NCBI GenBank assembly: GCA_958298945.1
Contig: OY282605.1
Span: 36,992,811-37,056,810, forward strand
Source of the DNA: Atherix ibis
Taxonomy: Eukaryota > Arthropoda > Insecta > Diptera > Athericidae
DNA length: 64,000 bases
Direction: 5' to 3'
The position numbers and the translations under genes are program-made. Within the stretch, counting starts at the first letter, position 1. Every line of letters starts with the position of its first letter. Of this stretch, positions 11,400 through 24,000 are shown one piece after another. The notes under the pieces are model-generated. The model saw only the letters and a program-made list of their open reading frames with translations. It ran no database searches and was not told the DNA's origin.

Positions 11400-12605
11400 T
11401 TAAACCTCTTTTGTCATAAGCAATGACAGCGCCCGAGATTACCAGTATCTCCCACCAGTGATCCGTAGACCATACCCGCGATATGTGTAATAACTACAGC
11501 TACTACAATGCTGCCTAAAGCGCCTCACCAATGATGAGCACAGTTTGTTACAACACCATGGAACTACCCGACTCCCGTAGTACCTATTTTTTTTAAGAGT
11601 ACTACAGTTTGTACTTCGCTCATTGAGCTACGGTAAGGAATCTTGTAAATCCCTAGGCACCGCTAAGACTGCTCAGGTACGCAGGTTCACCAAGACCCGA
11701 AAGCACAACCGGAATCGACCTTGGTCTTTCACCCGGTTGTAGCCACCCTTCGTATCATTCACCCACTCATTCACGCACCATTCTCGCTCTTCTCTCAAAA
11801 AGTGCCACGGCAAATGTATATTCTCCGATACCTAACACACCACTCACATCCCCACTCTCATCATTCACCACGATTTCACATGCACTTAAGTAACGCAAAT
11901 CCCCGTACAGATCACACTCAATGAGAAGATGCTTGGCACTCACCTACGCCGCCCCATAAGAGCCAGACCACGCCTGTACAGGAACCCATTCATACCGCCG
12001 TGTCCCGTGAGTAAATACCCAATTGACAGACCAAATTCAAATCCATACGCAGATGCAAAGCACACATCCGAAATGAACATGTGCGTCCATCTTCCATTCA
12101 CATTCTCATCCCAGACAACCAGCAAGCGGGATACCCTACCATAGAAGGTAGTGGATGTTTCCACGTAGCACCTCCAGGTCTCATGGACCTTTTTCATGGG
12201 ACCCCATGGTCCCAGGTCCCATGGACCTTTTTCCAACCTTTACTCCAAGGTAACGTCTTTTCTGCGGGTATCAGACCCCGACCGCCTCTAAACAAATATT
12301 GGGCGGCCTACTGGCCGCCAAAAAGCCCTTCAACAACATAAATACTGTCTTCCTTTCTGAAACATTCACTCCCATTCAATTCCCCTATTCAGACACCATA
12401 TGTATCGGTGCTCTACCGCATACCTACTCCTCCCCTCATTCAGAAGCAGAACAGCATCAGCATGTGCGATCACACCGCAACCGGTCTCCTCCAACTGCAC
12501 CAAGAGATCATTCATCATCATATTCCAGATAGTGGGGCCGGCCATAGATCCCTGTGGACAGCCACGCACCATCTGGCGAACAATCCTCCCATTCGTTTTT
12601 CACAT
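11400..12605 (-). mobile_element. R1-like retrotransposon relic, minus strand (R1-4)
   Basis: On the minus strand a reverse transcriptase fragment at 12366-12572 reads RGCPQGSMAGPTIWNMMMND followed by a damaged catalytic box (AHADAVLLL in place of a YADD-type motif). Further 3', at 11940-12236, lies the C-terminal block RWTHMFISDVCFASAYGFEF leading into IGYLLTGHGG and a DLYGDLRYLSACEIVV piece near 11890. This order matches the 3' half of an R1 ORF2. The left part (11400-11720) would be its 3' untranslated region. The relic lies between the two halves of N2, so it probably inserted there. Confidence 0.65.
12182..12232. repeat. short palindrome and direct repeats in R1-4
   Basis: CATGGACCTTTTTC occurs twice (12182 and about 12219) around GGGACCCCATGGTCCC, which is itself palindromic. 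On the minus strand this encodes a proline/glycine/tryptophan-rich interruption of the R1-like reading frame, so it is a local rearrangement. Confidence 0.6.
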
Positions 12606-12629
12606 ACAGCTCAGAGTAAACTATATATT

Positions 12630-12860
12630 TGAGTTTAGATCAAAACTATATATTTGGTTAGCGATTAAAATTAACGTTAATGGTTGGTCTTGCTTTCTAC
12701 ATTTTCAAAATAATACGTGTCGGGCTAATGACAGAATTCAGATCAAAATACGTACCAGAAAGTCATTTTTTGCAAAGATTTTTTATAGTCAGTTATGGGT
12801 TATTTGGAAATTTTACTTATTGACGTATTCATCGAGCGAGATATGGGCATCATTTCTGAA
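12630..12860 (+). repeat. N-family repeat copy N2, 3' part
   Basis: Contains the family's GAGTTTAGATCAAAAC block, TTAACGTTAATGGTTGGTCT (matching the ATTGACGGTAATGGTCT block elsewhere), ACCAGAAAGTCATTTTTTGC (near 12755) and TATTGACGTATTCATCGAGC (near 12820). It is separated from the 5' part by the R1-like relic. Confidence 0.65.
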
Positions 12861-15113
12861 GTTAGTTTGGCACAAAACGGGTGGTACGCGAAAATTATCA
12901 CTTTTGTCGAAAGTTTTTATAACTTAAGCACACTGTTTTGATAAAGAAAAAATCTATAATATAAAATGGAAATTTTTGTACTAAATAAATTTTATGCCAA
13001 ATTATATATTTAATCTGATAATATTAAATGATTGGACTGAACTTTCTTACCAATAACATGAATAGCCTCTTTTTTGAAAAATCAAAATAATTCTTTCAAA
13101 TGCTTGAATAGAAAATTTATTATAAAATTAATTAATATAACGATATTGTTGAATTTATAATTTAATAAAAACACTTCTATAAAAATATTTACAAAAATTT
13201 AAAATTAAAAAAAAACTAGCGAAAAAAAAATTAATTAAAATTTCTAAAATATATCTGCAAGAGTCTTACAATAATTGTACTATTTTCACTTTTCAATAAT
13301 TATAATGGTAACTACTCGTATTAAAAACTTCATACTTCATATAATTAATAAATGTCGATTTTCATAACCAATATGATAATTATAGTTTTAATTATTGCAA
13401 CTTTCTTTTTGCCATCAGTGCTCTCGAATGCAGCTAGTGAGAAAATTTTATTAAGTTAAGCTCCTGACACAAATATGAAAAGTCGTCCACAGAAAATAAT
13501 TACTCATAAAGTCCACCATTAATAATTATCTGATTGCTAGTTTACTTGAAAGATTTTCCTACTTTAATTACAGCTATAAATTAAAAGCATACTTCTCATT
13601 AAATTAAATGAGGACATTGAAAGTTTCTGTTTCATAATAAAAAGTTTCCAGTTAAGGCTTGAACATTTTCATTTTTCACAATCTTAAGTAGAATTTTTGT
13701 TCACTTTAAATAGAAAATACTACAGGATATACTTAAGTACCAGTATCTGGTTCTTAAAAAAATTTATTTGATTTAATAACGTACTTAAAAATATTTTCAA
13801 GCATTTCAAAAGAGACAATTTTAAATTATTGAAATTTGGCATGGTTTTGTTAGCCAACAAAAAAATATATTTTTCACTGAAAATTAATATTTGAAAAATT
13901 AGTAACTAAAACTTCTCAAAAAATGCACTGTTTAAAAAGTATTGATACGAAAAATATTCATGAAATGTTCAATTTTTGTATGCCAATAAGAATCGTTAAT
14001 GACAAAAAATAATTGGTTAGACACTAAAATTAATTTTGGTAAATTATGATAAATAATTTTATATTTTTTAAAATATTTAAAATATAGTTTTATGATGAAT
14101 TAATAATAAAAAATAATAAATACTAAATTCAAATTAAACTTCTAGATCTAGAAACTGATTTGTTTACACATGATTGAAAAAAAAACACAGCAAATTGACG
14201 GATGAATACATCAGTTAATGAGAAGTTTTGGTGTACATTCAGCATTTTTTTTATAGTAAAAGTAATTTTTTTAACTTTGAGTATTAAAAACATATTTTTT
14301 ATTATACGAAACATTTTTTTATAATAATATGATTATATATGTTAAATTTAGCATATTTTAATTTTAAATCCTTTTAAAATTTGTTCCCTTTATAATATAA
14401 GAACGCATATTTTTCTGTATTTAAAATTATTTAATATCCCAACACCGCTATTATCTTATAAAATATGACCATTTTAAGACATTCATTTTCTGCATTCTAT
14501 GGCTTCTCTAAAGATTTTAGTTTTATGGTTATTCTCTTCAATTTTAATGGAATAAGTTAAGGCTGTATAAGCAATTCTCTGTTAGTGCAATTATAGTAAA
14601 TGGTAGGGAACAATTCAATTGTTTGGTGTTAAAATTATGGACTATAACATTGAATGAAATTATTTTTACTTAAGAATTTTATGCTTTGAAAAGAATTCAT
14701 TACTATGAATTATGGCTATGTAATGAGAATACAAAAAGAAAAAAACAGCAATTATTTGCGTTTATATTGTGTAGAAAATTCAAAGCATTTTATATGAAAA
14801 ATGAATATTCTTTGGTGTTTTGTGTCTGCATTTACTTTAAAAAGAAATGGTTTCTTTTCAAAAAATAGCATTAAAATAAAACGTTAATGAAAAAAAATAT
14901 TATAAAATCTACCTACAAAGATATGCTGTAATTAATTATTTCTGTATATTTTATGCACAAGCTTTACGAGGTCTGGGAGTACTGCAAGACTTCCATTCTA
15001 CGTAGTCTTTAAAAAAATCTTCTTAATTTTGATAATATAAATTTTTTTTATCAAGGATTTTTTCAAAGAATGAAGATTTTATTAAGAAAACTTTTTTTTA
15101 TTATTATAATTAT
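12861..15113. other. AT-rich spacer, nothing recognised
   Basis: Very AT-rich. The open frames here are short and low in complexity. No transposon termini seen. Confidence 0.4.
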
Positions 15114-15780
15114 ACGAGGTGTCTTAGTAAAATAATAAGAGAGAAATCTGGCAACACTGCATAATTTTCTTCATCATACGTTACTCAGGGGGATACGTAC
15201 AGTATAAATTTTAACTTTGTTCACAATTCTAATAAGTGTCATATTTGAAGTTGAATTTTTATAATACGTTACGAAATCAAGAACAACATTTTCTCGGCGG
15301 TATAAAACCTCAGAAACGTCTTCATTATTGAAAGCTCATGAAAATGCTGAATGAGTGCATCCCAGGAGAAGCTGTCCAACAGTTTTTTTTTCGAGAAAAA
15401 AATATTACAAAGTTAAGGCTCAGAGAAAAGAGTGTTTGCATTAGATTTGATATTGCATAAAATTAGATCTGTCAGACAACCATCTCAATTGACTAGCTTT
15501 TGTTGGAAAAATGAATTTCAGTGTCCCTCAGCTCTTTTATTAGCCTAACCAATGCTCGTGTGATTATTTTTTGTTCGCTTGGATAAAAAACCAACTTGAA
15601 ATGACGTTTTTCTGGTATAGCCAATAACATCTAATGGAGTATAAACAACGACTTAAAGATGATTAAAATTAAAGCCTTATGTTACTGCTACGAAGTATGG
15701 CAACAACGCCTCCGTCGTAACATACCTGGTCAAGGCAACAAATTTGGTGTTGGTAACATTATATTCAGGTTGTTAGATTA
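15114..15780 (+). mobile_element. degenerate mariner-like relic
   Basis: The sequence opens with TATACGAGGTGTCTTAGTAA, a mariner-like left end. Near 15560-15640 it translates with frameshifts into CDYFLFAWIKNQL, and near 15690-15760 into CYEVWQQRLRRNIPGQGNKF. This is the pattern of a Tc1/mariner transposase C-terminus (a CDYFLF third-aspartate motif followed by an EQWxxRxxRC-type block). I found no right terminal repeat. The coding part is badly worn, so the family is uncertain. Confidence 0.45.
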
Positions 15781-17958
15781 GAATATTGGTGATTTTCGAA
15801 AAGGTCAGTTAAAAGAGATTGCTTGCATCAGATTGTACATTAAAGATATATGGACGGTCCACCATGAGACAAGGTTATTTCCATTTACAAAAATCTATCA
15901 AAAAAATGTGTTTCTATTTTCTTATCCCCCTTTTTCCATAATTTTTATCTAATCTAATTTCATTTAACTTTTTTTTGTTCTCCAAGTAAATGTCGATATC
16001 ATCCAAAGTAGTTGAAGCTTTCTAGCACTGCTATAAAAGGTGGCAACAATGCAATGTAAGCTGCTCAAGTGAATTATTTTGAAGAAAATTATATTAATAA
16101 ATAAAAATAAAATAAAATTACTGGAAAAAAAATGTCTCGTTTGTTTGGCCACATCTCATAGTTCAACTTTCCATTAATATGATTTAATAGGAAAATTTAA
16201 TGATACACGTAAAAAGATTTAGTCTACATTCTCATTTATGTACTCGTTTATGAAGAATTTCATTTTATCAATAAAAATCTTTTTATTAAAAGATTTTATT
16301 ACAAAAACTTTATTAGAAAATTTATTTTCTAACAAAAGCTAAAAATTGCAACTGTTGTTATTTGTTGAAAATACTTTCATTTTTATTCTATACAAAATTT
16401 TCCATTACCCTTCAAACCATAAGAATACGATCGTTCCATTCTCCTATTTCAATTTGAACAATATGTCCAAAACTTATTAAATATTTCATATTTAAGTTTT
16501 GCTATAGTAAAAACTTTTCAAGACATTCACTTAATATAGACAAAAGATAAATTTTGCACAATATTGCTAACGCTGCTAAATAATAATGCTAGCATATAGA
16601 AATGTACCACCCACATTCATAGTTGTACACCGATCCAATAAGGATTCATGCTCGCATCTTATGTTCTCTTATTTTTGGGATAGGATAAATTTGCAAAATT
16701 TAGAGAACCATATGGACGGACGGCAAAGAAATAAAACAAAATATTGTTCAAGCATCTTGAAATAATTTATTTGCAAACATAGCATAAATCAAAATTAACT
16801 AGAATAAGAAAATAAGCATTAAAATTTATATTAAGGTAAAGGCAGATAGATGGATTCGGAGAGCTTGATAAAGGGGAAAGTGAAGAAAAAGCTCTTGAAT
16901 TGCATAGTTTAGGGAAAAAGTGATGTTAAGAAGATGTTACAGACTATCCATAAAACCTTACTATGTACCGAAGGTAACCTGTATATGTGTATAAGATTCT
17001 TATTCTAACGATTCTCATTCACTGCAAATAATCCTTTTAAACCATTAAATTCCATGAAACGGTAAACACAACTAGGTAAGTATAGTGTACCAGTGCTCCG
17101 ACCTGAAGTATTTCGACCTAGAAATTGTGCTTTTTACTTTTTTTAGGTCGTCTAATTCTGTGTAAATGCATCGGGTTCGAGGGACACAAGCTAAACGGTT
17201 CTGTTACGATTCATTGTAGATATTCAACACGTTCTTTCTTTCAATAATATTACAGATTGGAGTACGTTCTCAAACCAGGTCATCATTAATTCTACAATAT
17301 ATAAATGAGGTCAGATAATTAATCATGGTCGCCAGTTGAATGGACTTCAAGCGATCCTGTATGGTTTGTCACATACCGGTTGGTGTGCTTTTCTAATTAA
17401 GATATTAACAACTTTATATGTGTTTACGTTCGCTGTACGGAAAACATTAATTACACAATAATTAAATATTATGTGATAGTAGAAAAGGAATAGAAATATC
17501 ATGAACTAGTTAACTAGCTTGTATATCTTTGATATCCTAGTTAAATGAAACGTTATGTAATTGCTAGAAAGTACATACGATTTGTCCTTTAAAGTGGAAA
17601 AAATGCAATTTTTGCACAATTTTTATGCTTTTTTAGATTTTTTTATATTTTTTTTCGCTGCATTGGTTGTTTTCATCTACAATTTAATTTAAGTGAAATA
17701 GAGGAGAATTTAAGCACTTTGTCTCTGTTTGGGTTAGTAATAATTTCAATTATTTCGTTAGCCAGAATTTAAAAGTGACTATATTCTTAACTGTGAGTAC
17801 AGAAAGTTCAATTACGTCGAACGTATAAAAATTGGTATTATTAACAAATGAACAGCTAGTGTACGAAGTGATGTTTTCTATACACTATTAAATGATATCA
17901 AACAACTCCTCTTTATGCAGTAATATTTTTAAAGGACATGAAAATGTATGATAGTTTA
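15781..17958. other. AT-rich spacer, nothing recognised
   Basis: Mostly AT-rich. The part at 16600-17400 is somewhat richer in GC but shows no frame I recognise. Confidence 0.35.
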
Positions 17959-19062
17959 CCAGGTATACAAGCTTAAATTCGTTGTTTTTTAAGTCAAAAA
18001 AACACTTTTTTTTTTTTATAGAAAGCAATAACAAATTTATTCAAAGTACTTGCCCTCGTTAGCTACACATTTTTCCCATTTCTCGGGCAATTTGTGGATA
18101 ACACGCCAAAAAAATTCTTTCCCTTTCGAGGCAAACCACTCATCAAGCCATTTTCAGACGTCTTTGTAAAAATCGAAGTGTTGCTCAGGGAGCGCGTGGC
18201 CCATCGACGAAAACAGGTGGTAGTGGGGTAGCATGGGAAAATAGGCGGAGTGGGGTAGCATCTCCCAGTTGAGTGTCTTCAATTAGTTTTGAATCATTTT
18301 TGACGTGTGCGATGGTGCGTTGTCGTGGAGGAAGATCAGCTTGTCATGTCTTTGTTGATAATCCGTCCTTTTTTCACGCAGAGCACGGTGAAATTTGATC
18401 AGTTCATATATATCTACTTTTCATCGGCTGTCATAATCCGATGCAGGAACGACTTTCTTTTTTGTTTGGCAAGCAAGATTTCGCATGTGTTTTGGCGTCG
18501 CTCTATCTGCCTATCGTTCAATTCATGCGCCACCCATTTTCCGATCTTTTCAAACTTCCCCGTGGCACGCAGACGCATGAAAATGGCTGGTTGAGTAACA
18601 CCGAATTGCTCCGCGAGCATTTTTTACGATTGGGTATCGTCTTCGTCCAGAAGAGCCTTCAATTGATGGTCCACAACCTTCCTAGACCGATTTTCACGCC
18701 CCTTGTCCCACAAGTCAAAATTGCCGTCTTTTTACCGACGAAACCAATCTCGGCACGTTGTTTCCGATAAAGCACTGTCACCATAGGCCTCCGTGAGCAT
18801 TCGATGCGCTTCGGCAGCCGATTTCTTCAAATTGAAGCAAAAAAGCAGAGCTTCCCGCATATGCTCTTTTTCTGGTAAAAAACTAGACATGATTACCAAA
18901 GGAAAAATGTATGTTGTTGTACGAAATTGCTGACAATATGCACTGATTAATGTTGACAGATGTCAAACTCATAAAAAAAAAAGTATGGCGTGCCCATGGT
19001 AGCTTTATACGTTCACTCACCCTATCTATGACCAAACAGCGGATTTAAGCTTATATACCTGG
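17959..19062 (-). mobile_element. Mos1-like mariner copy G
   Basis: A second mariner lineage, minus strand. The termini are CCAGGTATACAAGCTTAAAT at 17959 and the inverted match ending TTAAGCTTATATACCTGG at 19062. TA flanks both ends. It is about 1.1 kb against about 1.29 kb for Mos1-type elements, the difference being internal deletion. A sister copy (H) is at 35132-36263. Confidence 0.9.
18040..18891 (-). pseudogene. Mos1-like mariner transposase pseudogene (G)
   Basis: Read on the minus strand: MSSFLPEKEHM start (18891), an EQFGVTQPAIFMRLRATGKF helix-turn-helix region, the W(V/A)PHEL-type linker as WVAHELNDRQ (near 18530), and RKSFLHRIMTADEK (near 18420), where the first catalytic aspartate survives. 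A deletion of roughly 190 bases then removes the segment up to the RTDYQQRHDKLIFLHDNAP block (around 18320-18360). The third-aspartate region is reduced to PHSAYF-type remnants near 18210-18260. Many frameshifts are present. The match to the mauritiana subfamily (Mos1 type) rests on the overall motif order and on the WVPHELNDRQMERRQNTCEI-like sequence. Confidence 0.8.
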
Positions 19063-20664
19063 TAAACGGGAAAGAACACTCTTTTCACATGTAATATGTT
19101 TTTTACAATGACTATTAATTTTTAATAATAGTGCGAAAAATATTTGTCAACCCAATATTTATCAGTTGAGTACATTTTACATGCTGCATTTTATTGACTG
19201 ATTTTTAGTCTGCCTTTAGGATTCAATTGATTTGAAAAACCATTCACCATACAATATCGATCAAGAGAAATTTATCACTCGTTCAAAGTTGCGACAAATA
19301 TTTGGAAAAAAAGGTGAATATATTGAACTGCTACTTGCAGAATTGATGTCATTCAGAAGTTTCGTAGATTCACGGTTTGATAGGAAACCATCTATTTTGT
19401 CAATAGATAGTGCCATAAAATAGAGTGGAAAATTTTTAAAATTATAATTTTTGGTTCAATTTGAAAACTTGCCACAGCTTTTTGATCAACAAAATTTTGA
19501 ACACCCGCCTTTTCCCTAACATCTCGTTATTGCTGTTCGCATCTTTCAATGCCCGTTCACAACTGACTGCACAAAATTCAGCCGACAAGGACATTATATC
19601 CAGAGCCTCGTTTCAATTCAATTCGATATGACTTAGGATTTATAGAGCAGAAACGAATCAAATAAAAAAAAATATATCAACTTATCTATCTATCATTGAG
19701 TATATGTTTGGTAACATTTCGATCTGCCATCGTGGTTCATACTATCAGTGTTCGTTTTCAGATATTTTTACATACGATATATTCGCGTTCTCATATGGCA
19801 TTCGAATCAATGGTGAGGAAACGACAAAACTCCAATCGTACAATTTTATTGCGTCAAGAAGTCCTGCAGCATCAACTGTTCATCTTGTTTGTATGAGTAT
19901 AATTACTACAGTGAACTCTTTTATCATATTCAGATCAAAGTGTATAGAAAATTCTTTTGTCTTTTATGAAAATAATCCCCATAAAAATCAATAAATTATA
20001 ATACATTCGAAAAAGATTGATTCACAAGTCATTGGATTTTGCCAAAAGAAAGTAGCTAATTTACTTGATTTTTCTGAACGGAATCAAAATCAAATATGTT
20101 AATAAGAAATTGATAATATTCCATATGAAAGAATAATAAATTATCATATCTGATTTGGTATAGCATTATTCGATTGTTTAAGATTATTTTCATTCCATCT
20201 TAACTGAGCGTATCATTAGTGCAAAAATTTATAATGAATATTTTAGGATAAATCCATTTATACATCTCCAACCAAATACGAGTTAATATATTGCTTCTTA
20301 GAAAAAATGAAGACTCTTTATTAGTGTACTTTGTTAATATTTAAGACAAAAGTATTGGAAACTTATCTTCTAATAAGAGAATCTTGGTTTTTATTAATTT
20401 ACTTAATTAATGTTCCCTCTTAATACTGATTAATCAACGCATTTATCTTTTATTGAATCACTGGTAAGTAGTCTGCTATGCGATCATCATAGAATATTTA
20501 ATAATAGTATACAGAATATCACTTAGAAATTTCTCAAAAATAATATTTAATTGTCTGTGTCATTAATATTCTCTAAAAATGCTATGTGTCATTAAAAGCA
20601 CACACACAATTTATTAACTAAGTCATTCAAACTATTGAAAAATCTACTAATATTATCTACATTA
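19063..20664. other. AT-rich spacer with one weak exon-like frame
   Basis: At 19219 an acceptor-like GTCTGCCTTTAG is followed by a frame that stays open to 19423 (DSIDLKNHSPYN at the start). A possible donor (AAAG|GTGAAT) lies near 19312. I do not recognise the product. The rest is AT-rich without features. Confidence 0.2.
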
Positions 20665-21937
20665 CGAGGGTCATTCAACAAGTACTTAGCCTACAAAAGA
20701 AAAACGAAAATTTTGGAAAGGTGGCAATTTATTTTTTCACATAATCTTCTTCAAGCTCGATACACTTGGCCCAGCGATGCTCTAACTTTTTTAACCCTTC
20801 CAAAAAATACATTTTCTCGAGGGAAGCAAAATAGGCCTCCGTGGCGACGATAACCTCCTCATTCGACCTAAATCTATTCCCGGCGAGTGATTTTTTCAGG
20901 TTTGGAAACAAAAAGTTGGAGAGTACGGTGGATGGGGCAGCAATTCATAGCGCAATTCGACCAATTTGGCCATGGCGACGGCGGAGGTGTGAGCCGCCGC
21001 GTTGTCGTGGTGGAACAGCACTTTTTTCTTCGCAAAGCGGGGCCGCTCTTTCTTCAATTCGACGTCAAATCGGCCCAATAAGTCAGCATAGTAGCGCCTC
21101 GTGATTGTTTTACTCTTCTCGAGGTAATCGATGTGGATCACACCTTGTGAATCCCAGAAAACGGGGGCCATCACCTTTCCGGCCGATTGAACAGTCTTCG
21201 CCTTCTTCGGAGCACGTTCGCCGGGTGAAGTCCACTGTTTCGACTGTTCCTTGGTCTCTGGTGTGTACCAGTGAATCCATGTTTCGTCGACGGTCACGAA
21301 ACAACGCAAGAACTCCGCTGGATTGCGCTGAAACAGCGCCAAACACTTCGCCGATGTGGTCATACGGTTGCGCTTGTTTTCCGGTGTGAGCAAACGCGAC
21401 ACCCATCGCGCCGACAGCTTTCTCATGCCCAGTTCTTCGTGTAGAATATGATGTACCGTTCCTACTGCGATGCCCACAGTCTCATCTATCTCGTGAACCT
21501 TTAATCGACGGTCTGCCAACACAAGATCGTGGAATTTTTTAACGTTTTCCTCCGTAGTAGCCGTTTTCGGTGCACCTGGGCGTGGCTCATCAAAAACCGA
21601 CGTGCGGCCACGAACAAACTCGTTGAACCAATTCTTGACGGTCGCCATCGAAGGAGAAGAGTCACCATACACAGCATCCAAGCGATCTTTGATTTCGCTG
21701 CGCGTTTTCTCTTCCAAAAACAAGAATCTAATCACCGAACGATATTGTTCTTTTTCCATTTTTGTGCAACCGACCGACACGCTCGCTTTCAAAGGCTCTC
21801 AAAACAAAACTAATGAAGGAGATTGGCTGAAACTTTGACAGTAGGCTACTAAAATAATGTTCTGCACGATGGTAAATTTTTTTTGTGACAGCAGTTCCAT
21901 CGGGCGGTGAGGCTAAGTACTTGTTGAAGAACCCTCG
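20665..21937 (-). mobile_element. mariner lineage 3 (20.7 kb copy)
   Basis: About 1.27 kb with inverted terminal repeats: CGAGGGTCATTCAACAAGTA at 20665, matched by TACTTGTTGAAGAACCCTCG at 21937. The left flank is TA, while the right flank is TC, so one target-site base has changed. Its transposase differs clearly from families A-F and G/H and is closest to the one at 46375-47600. Confidence 0.9.
20729..21759 (-). pseudogene. mariner transposase, frameshifted at the third aspartate
   Basis: A nearly intact D,D34D transposase. The start MEKEQYRSVIRFLF (21759) is followed by a paired helix-turn-helix region (about residues 1-110), RWVSRLLTPENKRNR, the first catalytic aspartate in FVTVDETWIHWYTPETK (near 21290) and the second in LFHHDNAAAHTS (near 21010). 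The frame then reads PPYSP and leaves phase. The C-terminus resumes in another frame as FLFPNLKKSLAG (20911) and runs to 20729. Comparison with relatives implies loss of about 16 bases covering the DLAPSD segment. The third catalytic aspartate is thus gone and the frame is shifted. Otherwise this is the best-kept transposase in the window. Confidence 0.9.
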
Positions 21938-21939
21938 TC

Positions 21940-22396
21940 AACAGTAGATGCTAATTTTAATATTATAATTATTATTTATAATTTTATGTTTTGTACGACC
22001 AACTCTAAAAGAGTTAGGAGATTTGGTGGTGGTGTGGAAGTCCTAGAGGGATAGCTCTGATAGTTCAACCAGAACGTTCAGAAGACGACTAGTAACAGGC
22101 ATACTTTATCATATTCCGATCGCCTTTGCAAACAAATCTTTTATTCCATAGCCAATGGGATGATCTAGATAAAATGAGAAAACATATTTGCTGGACAAAA
22201 AAACCGCATGACAGGGATTGAGAAGAGAGAGCCATTTCGGAAGGAGCCTTGGTGTTAATTGCTTCGTCCAGGCTATTAGCAAATTCACCTTTTACACTCT
22301 GTCGGCCCGTTTTCATATTGGAAGTTCTCCTATTGTCCTTAACGACTTATCTTGGTAGGCTCAGTTCATGGTTTCCGAGACGATCTGTAACGACTG
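21940..22396 (-). other. coding-like island, unassigned
   Basis: Richer in GC than its surroundings. On the minus strand the frame from about 22390 to 22195 reads TSTVVTDRLGNHELSLPR, one stop, then NMKTGRQSVKGEFANSLDE and on to SSQSLSCG. I do not recognise it. It could be a worn host exon or part of an old transposon. Confidence 0.25.
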
Positions 22397-23634
22397 TGGA
22401 AGTGGGGTACATATAAATATCGTATGATATTTTTACTGTTTGGTTTTCCATATATTTATTTTTGACAGATAACGCATGACACGTGATGTGTGTCAAAGTC
22501 AAAAGTATTTAGTTAGTATTGCCATAAAAAGATTAACATCCGAACAACGCTTACAAAATATTGAATTTTATTATCAAAATATATTTAGCGCACTTCGAGC
22601 ATTTTATGGTCGTCATAATCGATCTACTGAGCAAGTTATTCAAGTCATAGTAACAAAATTCGCCGAAATTTTACGCTATTAGACATAAAATCACTAACCC
22701 GTGTACGTATAGGGCATACAGAGGAAAATATTGTCGCTTTAGTGTTCAGTATTGGTGAAGACCGCACTGTTAACAGCAATTGGAATAGTGTTACTCGCCT
22801 ATGTGGAAATTTTACGCAAGTAGGATACTTCTGAAAGCGTATAAAAATACAGCTCGTGCAAGAATGAAATCCAAATGACCTCCGAAAGCGTGAATTTTCG
22901 GTGAGTGGGTCTTAGAACAACTTTAGGAAAAACCGTTTTTTTTTACCAAAAAATTACGTTCAGCGACAAAGCTGATTTCTGGTTGAATGTATATTGTGAA
23001 TAAGCAAAATTATCGCATTTGGTCACATGAATAGTAACAGGAAAAACTGCGCCCAGAAAAATTTACTGTTTGGCGCGTCGATGGCGCCCGCTATCGCTCG
23101 ATGATTGCGAACTTTTGTTCCCCAAAATGCACGAGCTGCATCTGGCCAACACGTGGTTTCAACAAAACGGCGATTTATGTCACACAGAATGTAAAACAAT
23201 GAATATATTGAGGGATGAGTACGGTGAGCAATTTTAGTAACGTTTTGGAATAATCGTGTGATTTGACGTTCGGTGAGCAATTTTAGCCATCTAGATCGTG
23301 TGATTTGACGTCTCCAAACTAATTTTTATTGGGCTACGTAAAGTCACTCCTCTATTCCCGATAACCCAGCGTTACTTGCAGCCTTCGAGGACAACATTAC
23401 ACGTGTTATTGGTGAGATATCAGTCGAGATGCTCGAAAAACTGGTTCAAAATTGGACCTCTCTCATCGATCAGTTGAAACGTAGTCGTAGTTAATATTTA
23501 TAAAAAAGATTCTTTAAAAAGTAAATGGCACGCATTGATTTTTCGATTCAAATAAAAATACATTTTAAACATTTTTGCAATTTTTCTGGTTTTTTTTGGA
23601 AATTCAAAAATTGTACATTTAAAAAAATGACCCA
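22397..23634 (+). mobile_element. Tc3-like (IS630/Tc1/mariner superfamily) relic
   Basis: A degenerate DDE transposon. Translated pieces follow the order of a Tc3-like insect transposase: IKRLTSEQRLQNIEFYYQN (near 22527), QVIVTKF, TEENIVAL (near 22720), FSDKADFWLN (near 22970), WFQQNGDLCHTE (near 23155, a catalytic QQDGA-type block with D changed to N), NPALLAAFEDNITRVIGEIS (near 23363-23430) and a KRSRS end (near 23490). Stops and frameshifts are frequent. The outer limits are estimated from an approximate match between GGGGTACA near 22397 and TGACCCAT near 23630, and are weak. Confidence 0.65.
23223..23312. repeat. 45-bp imperfect tandem duplication in the Tc3-like relic
   Basis: GGTGAGCAATTTTAG...ATCGTGTGATTTGACGT occurs at 23223-23270 and again at 23272-23312. 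It falls where the transposase should read GEQFISRN onward and explains part of the frame disruption. Confidence 0.75.
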
Positions 23635-23689
23635 TTATTATAATGCTACAAAATATTTTATAAAACTCGAACTGGGTTTACGTGCTAAA

Positions 23690-24000
23690 AACGGCTCAGC
23701 TCTTAACGTCCATTCACACGAAACTTGAAGTGTTATGTGTGCGTCTAACCTTGCACAGGAAGAAACAAAGAAAGATTGTAACCGTACAAAACTGAAAAGG
23801 ATCGTCCAATCTTCAACTCAAACCCCACCACACTCCTCGACGACTCTCCTACCGACAGTCTTATCTTGTCCATTCCTCTCCAGCCACCAAAGAGCTCCTA
23901 ATGTGACCGTCTATTGTGCATGTAATTTCGCCTCATCTTCCGGTAGCTACTCGTAGCTTCGAACGAGACAGCTGGATGAACTTCGAAATAAATTCAAGTT
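23690..24000. other. GC-richer island, unassigned
   Basis: This segment is much richer in C than its surroundings and includes a CCACCACACTCCTCGACG stretch. A plus-strand frame of 73 codons (23735-23956) is serine/threonine/proline-rich. A minus-strand frame of about 50 codons (GGWRGMDKIRLSVGESSRSV onward) looks equally plausible. Neither is recognised. Confidence 0.2.

Noticed and set aside
12400..12927. 175-codon + strand frame
   Set aside because: Its first part is antisense to the R1-4 reverse transcriptase and its second part is N2 repeat DNA, so it is a chance fusion of the two.
17160..17190. GGGTTCGAGGGACAC resembling a tRNA T-arm
   Set aside because: No matching acceptor or anticodon stem could be placed around it. 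The same holds for AGGTTCGAGGTTATT near 58322.
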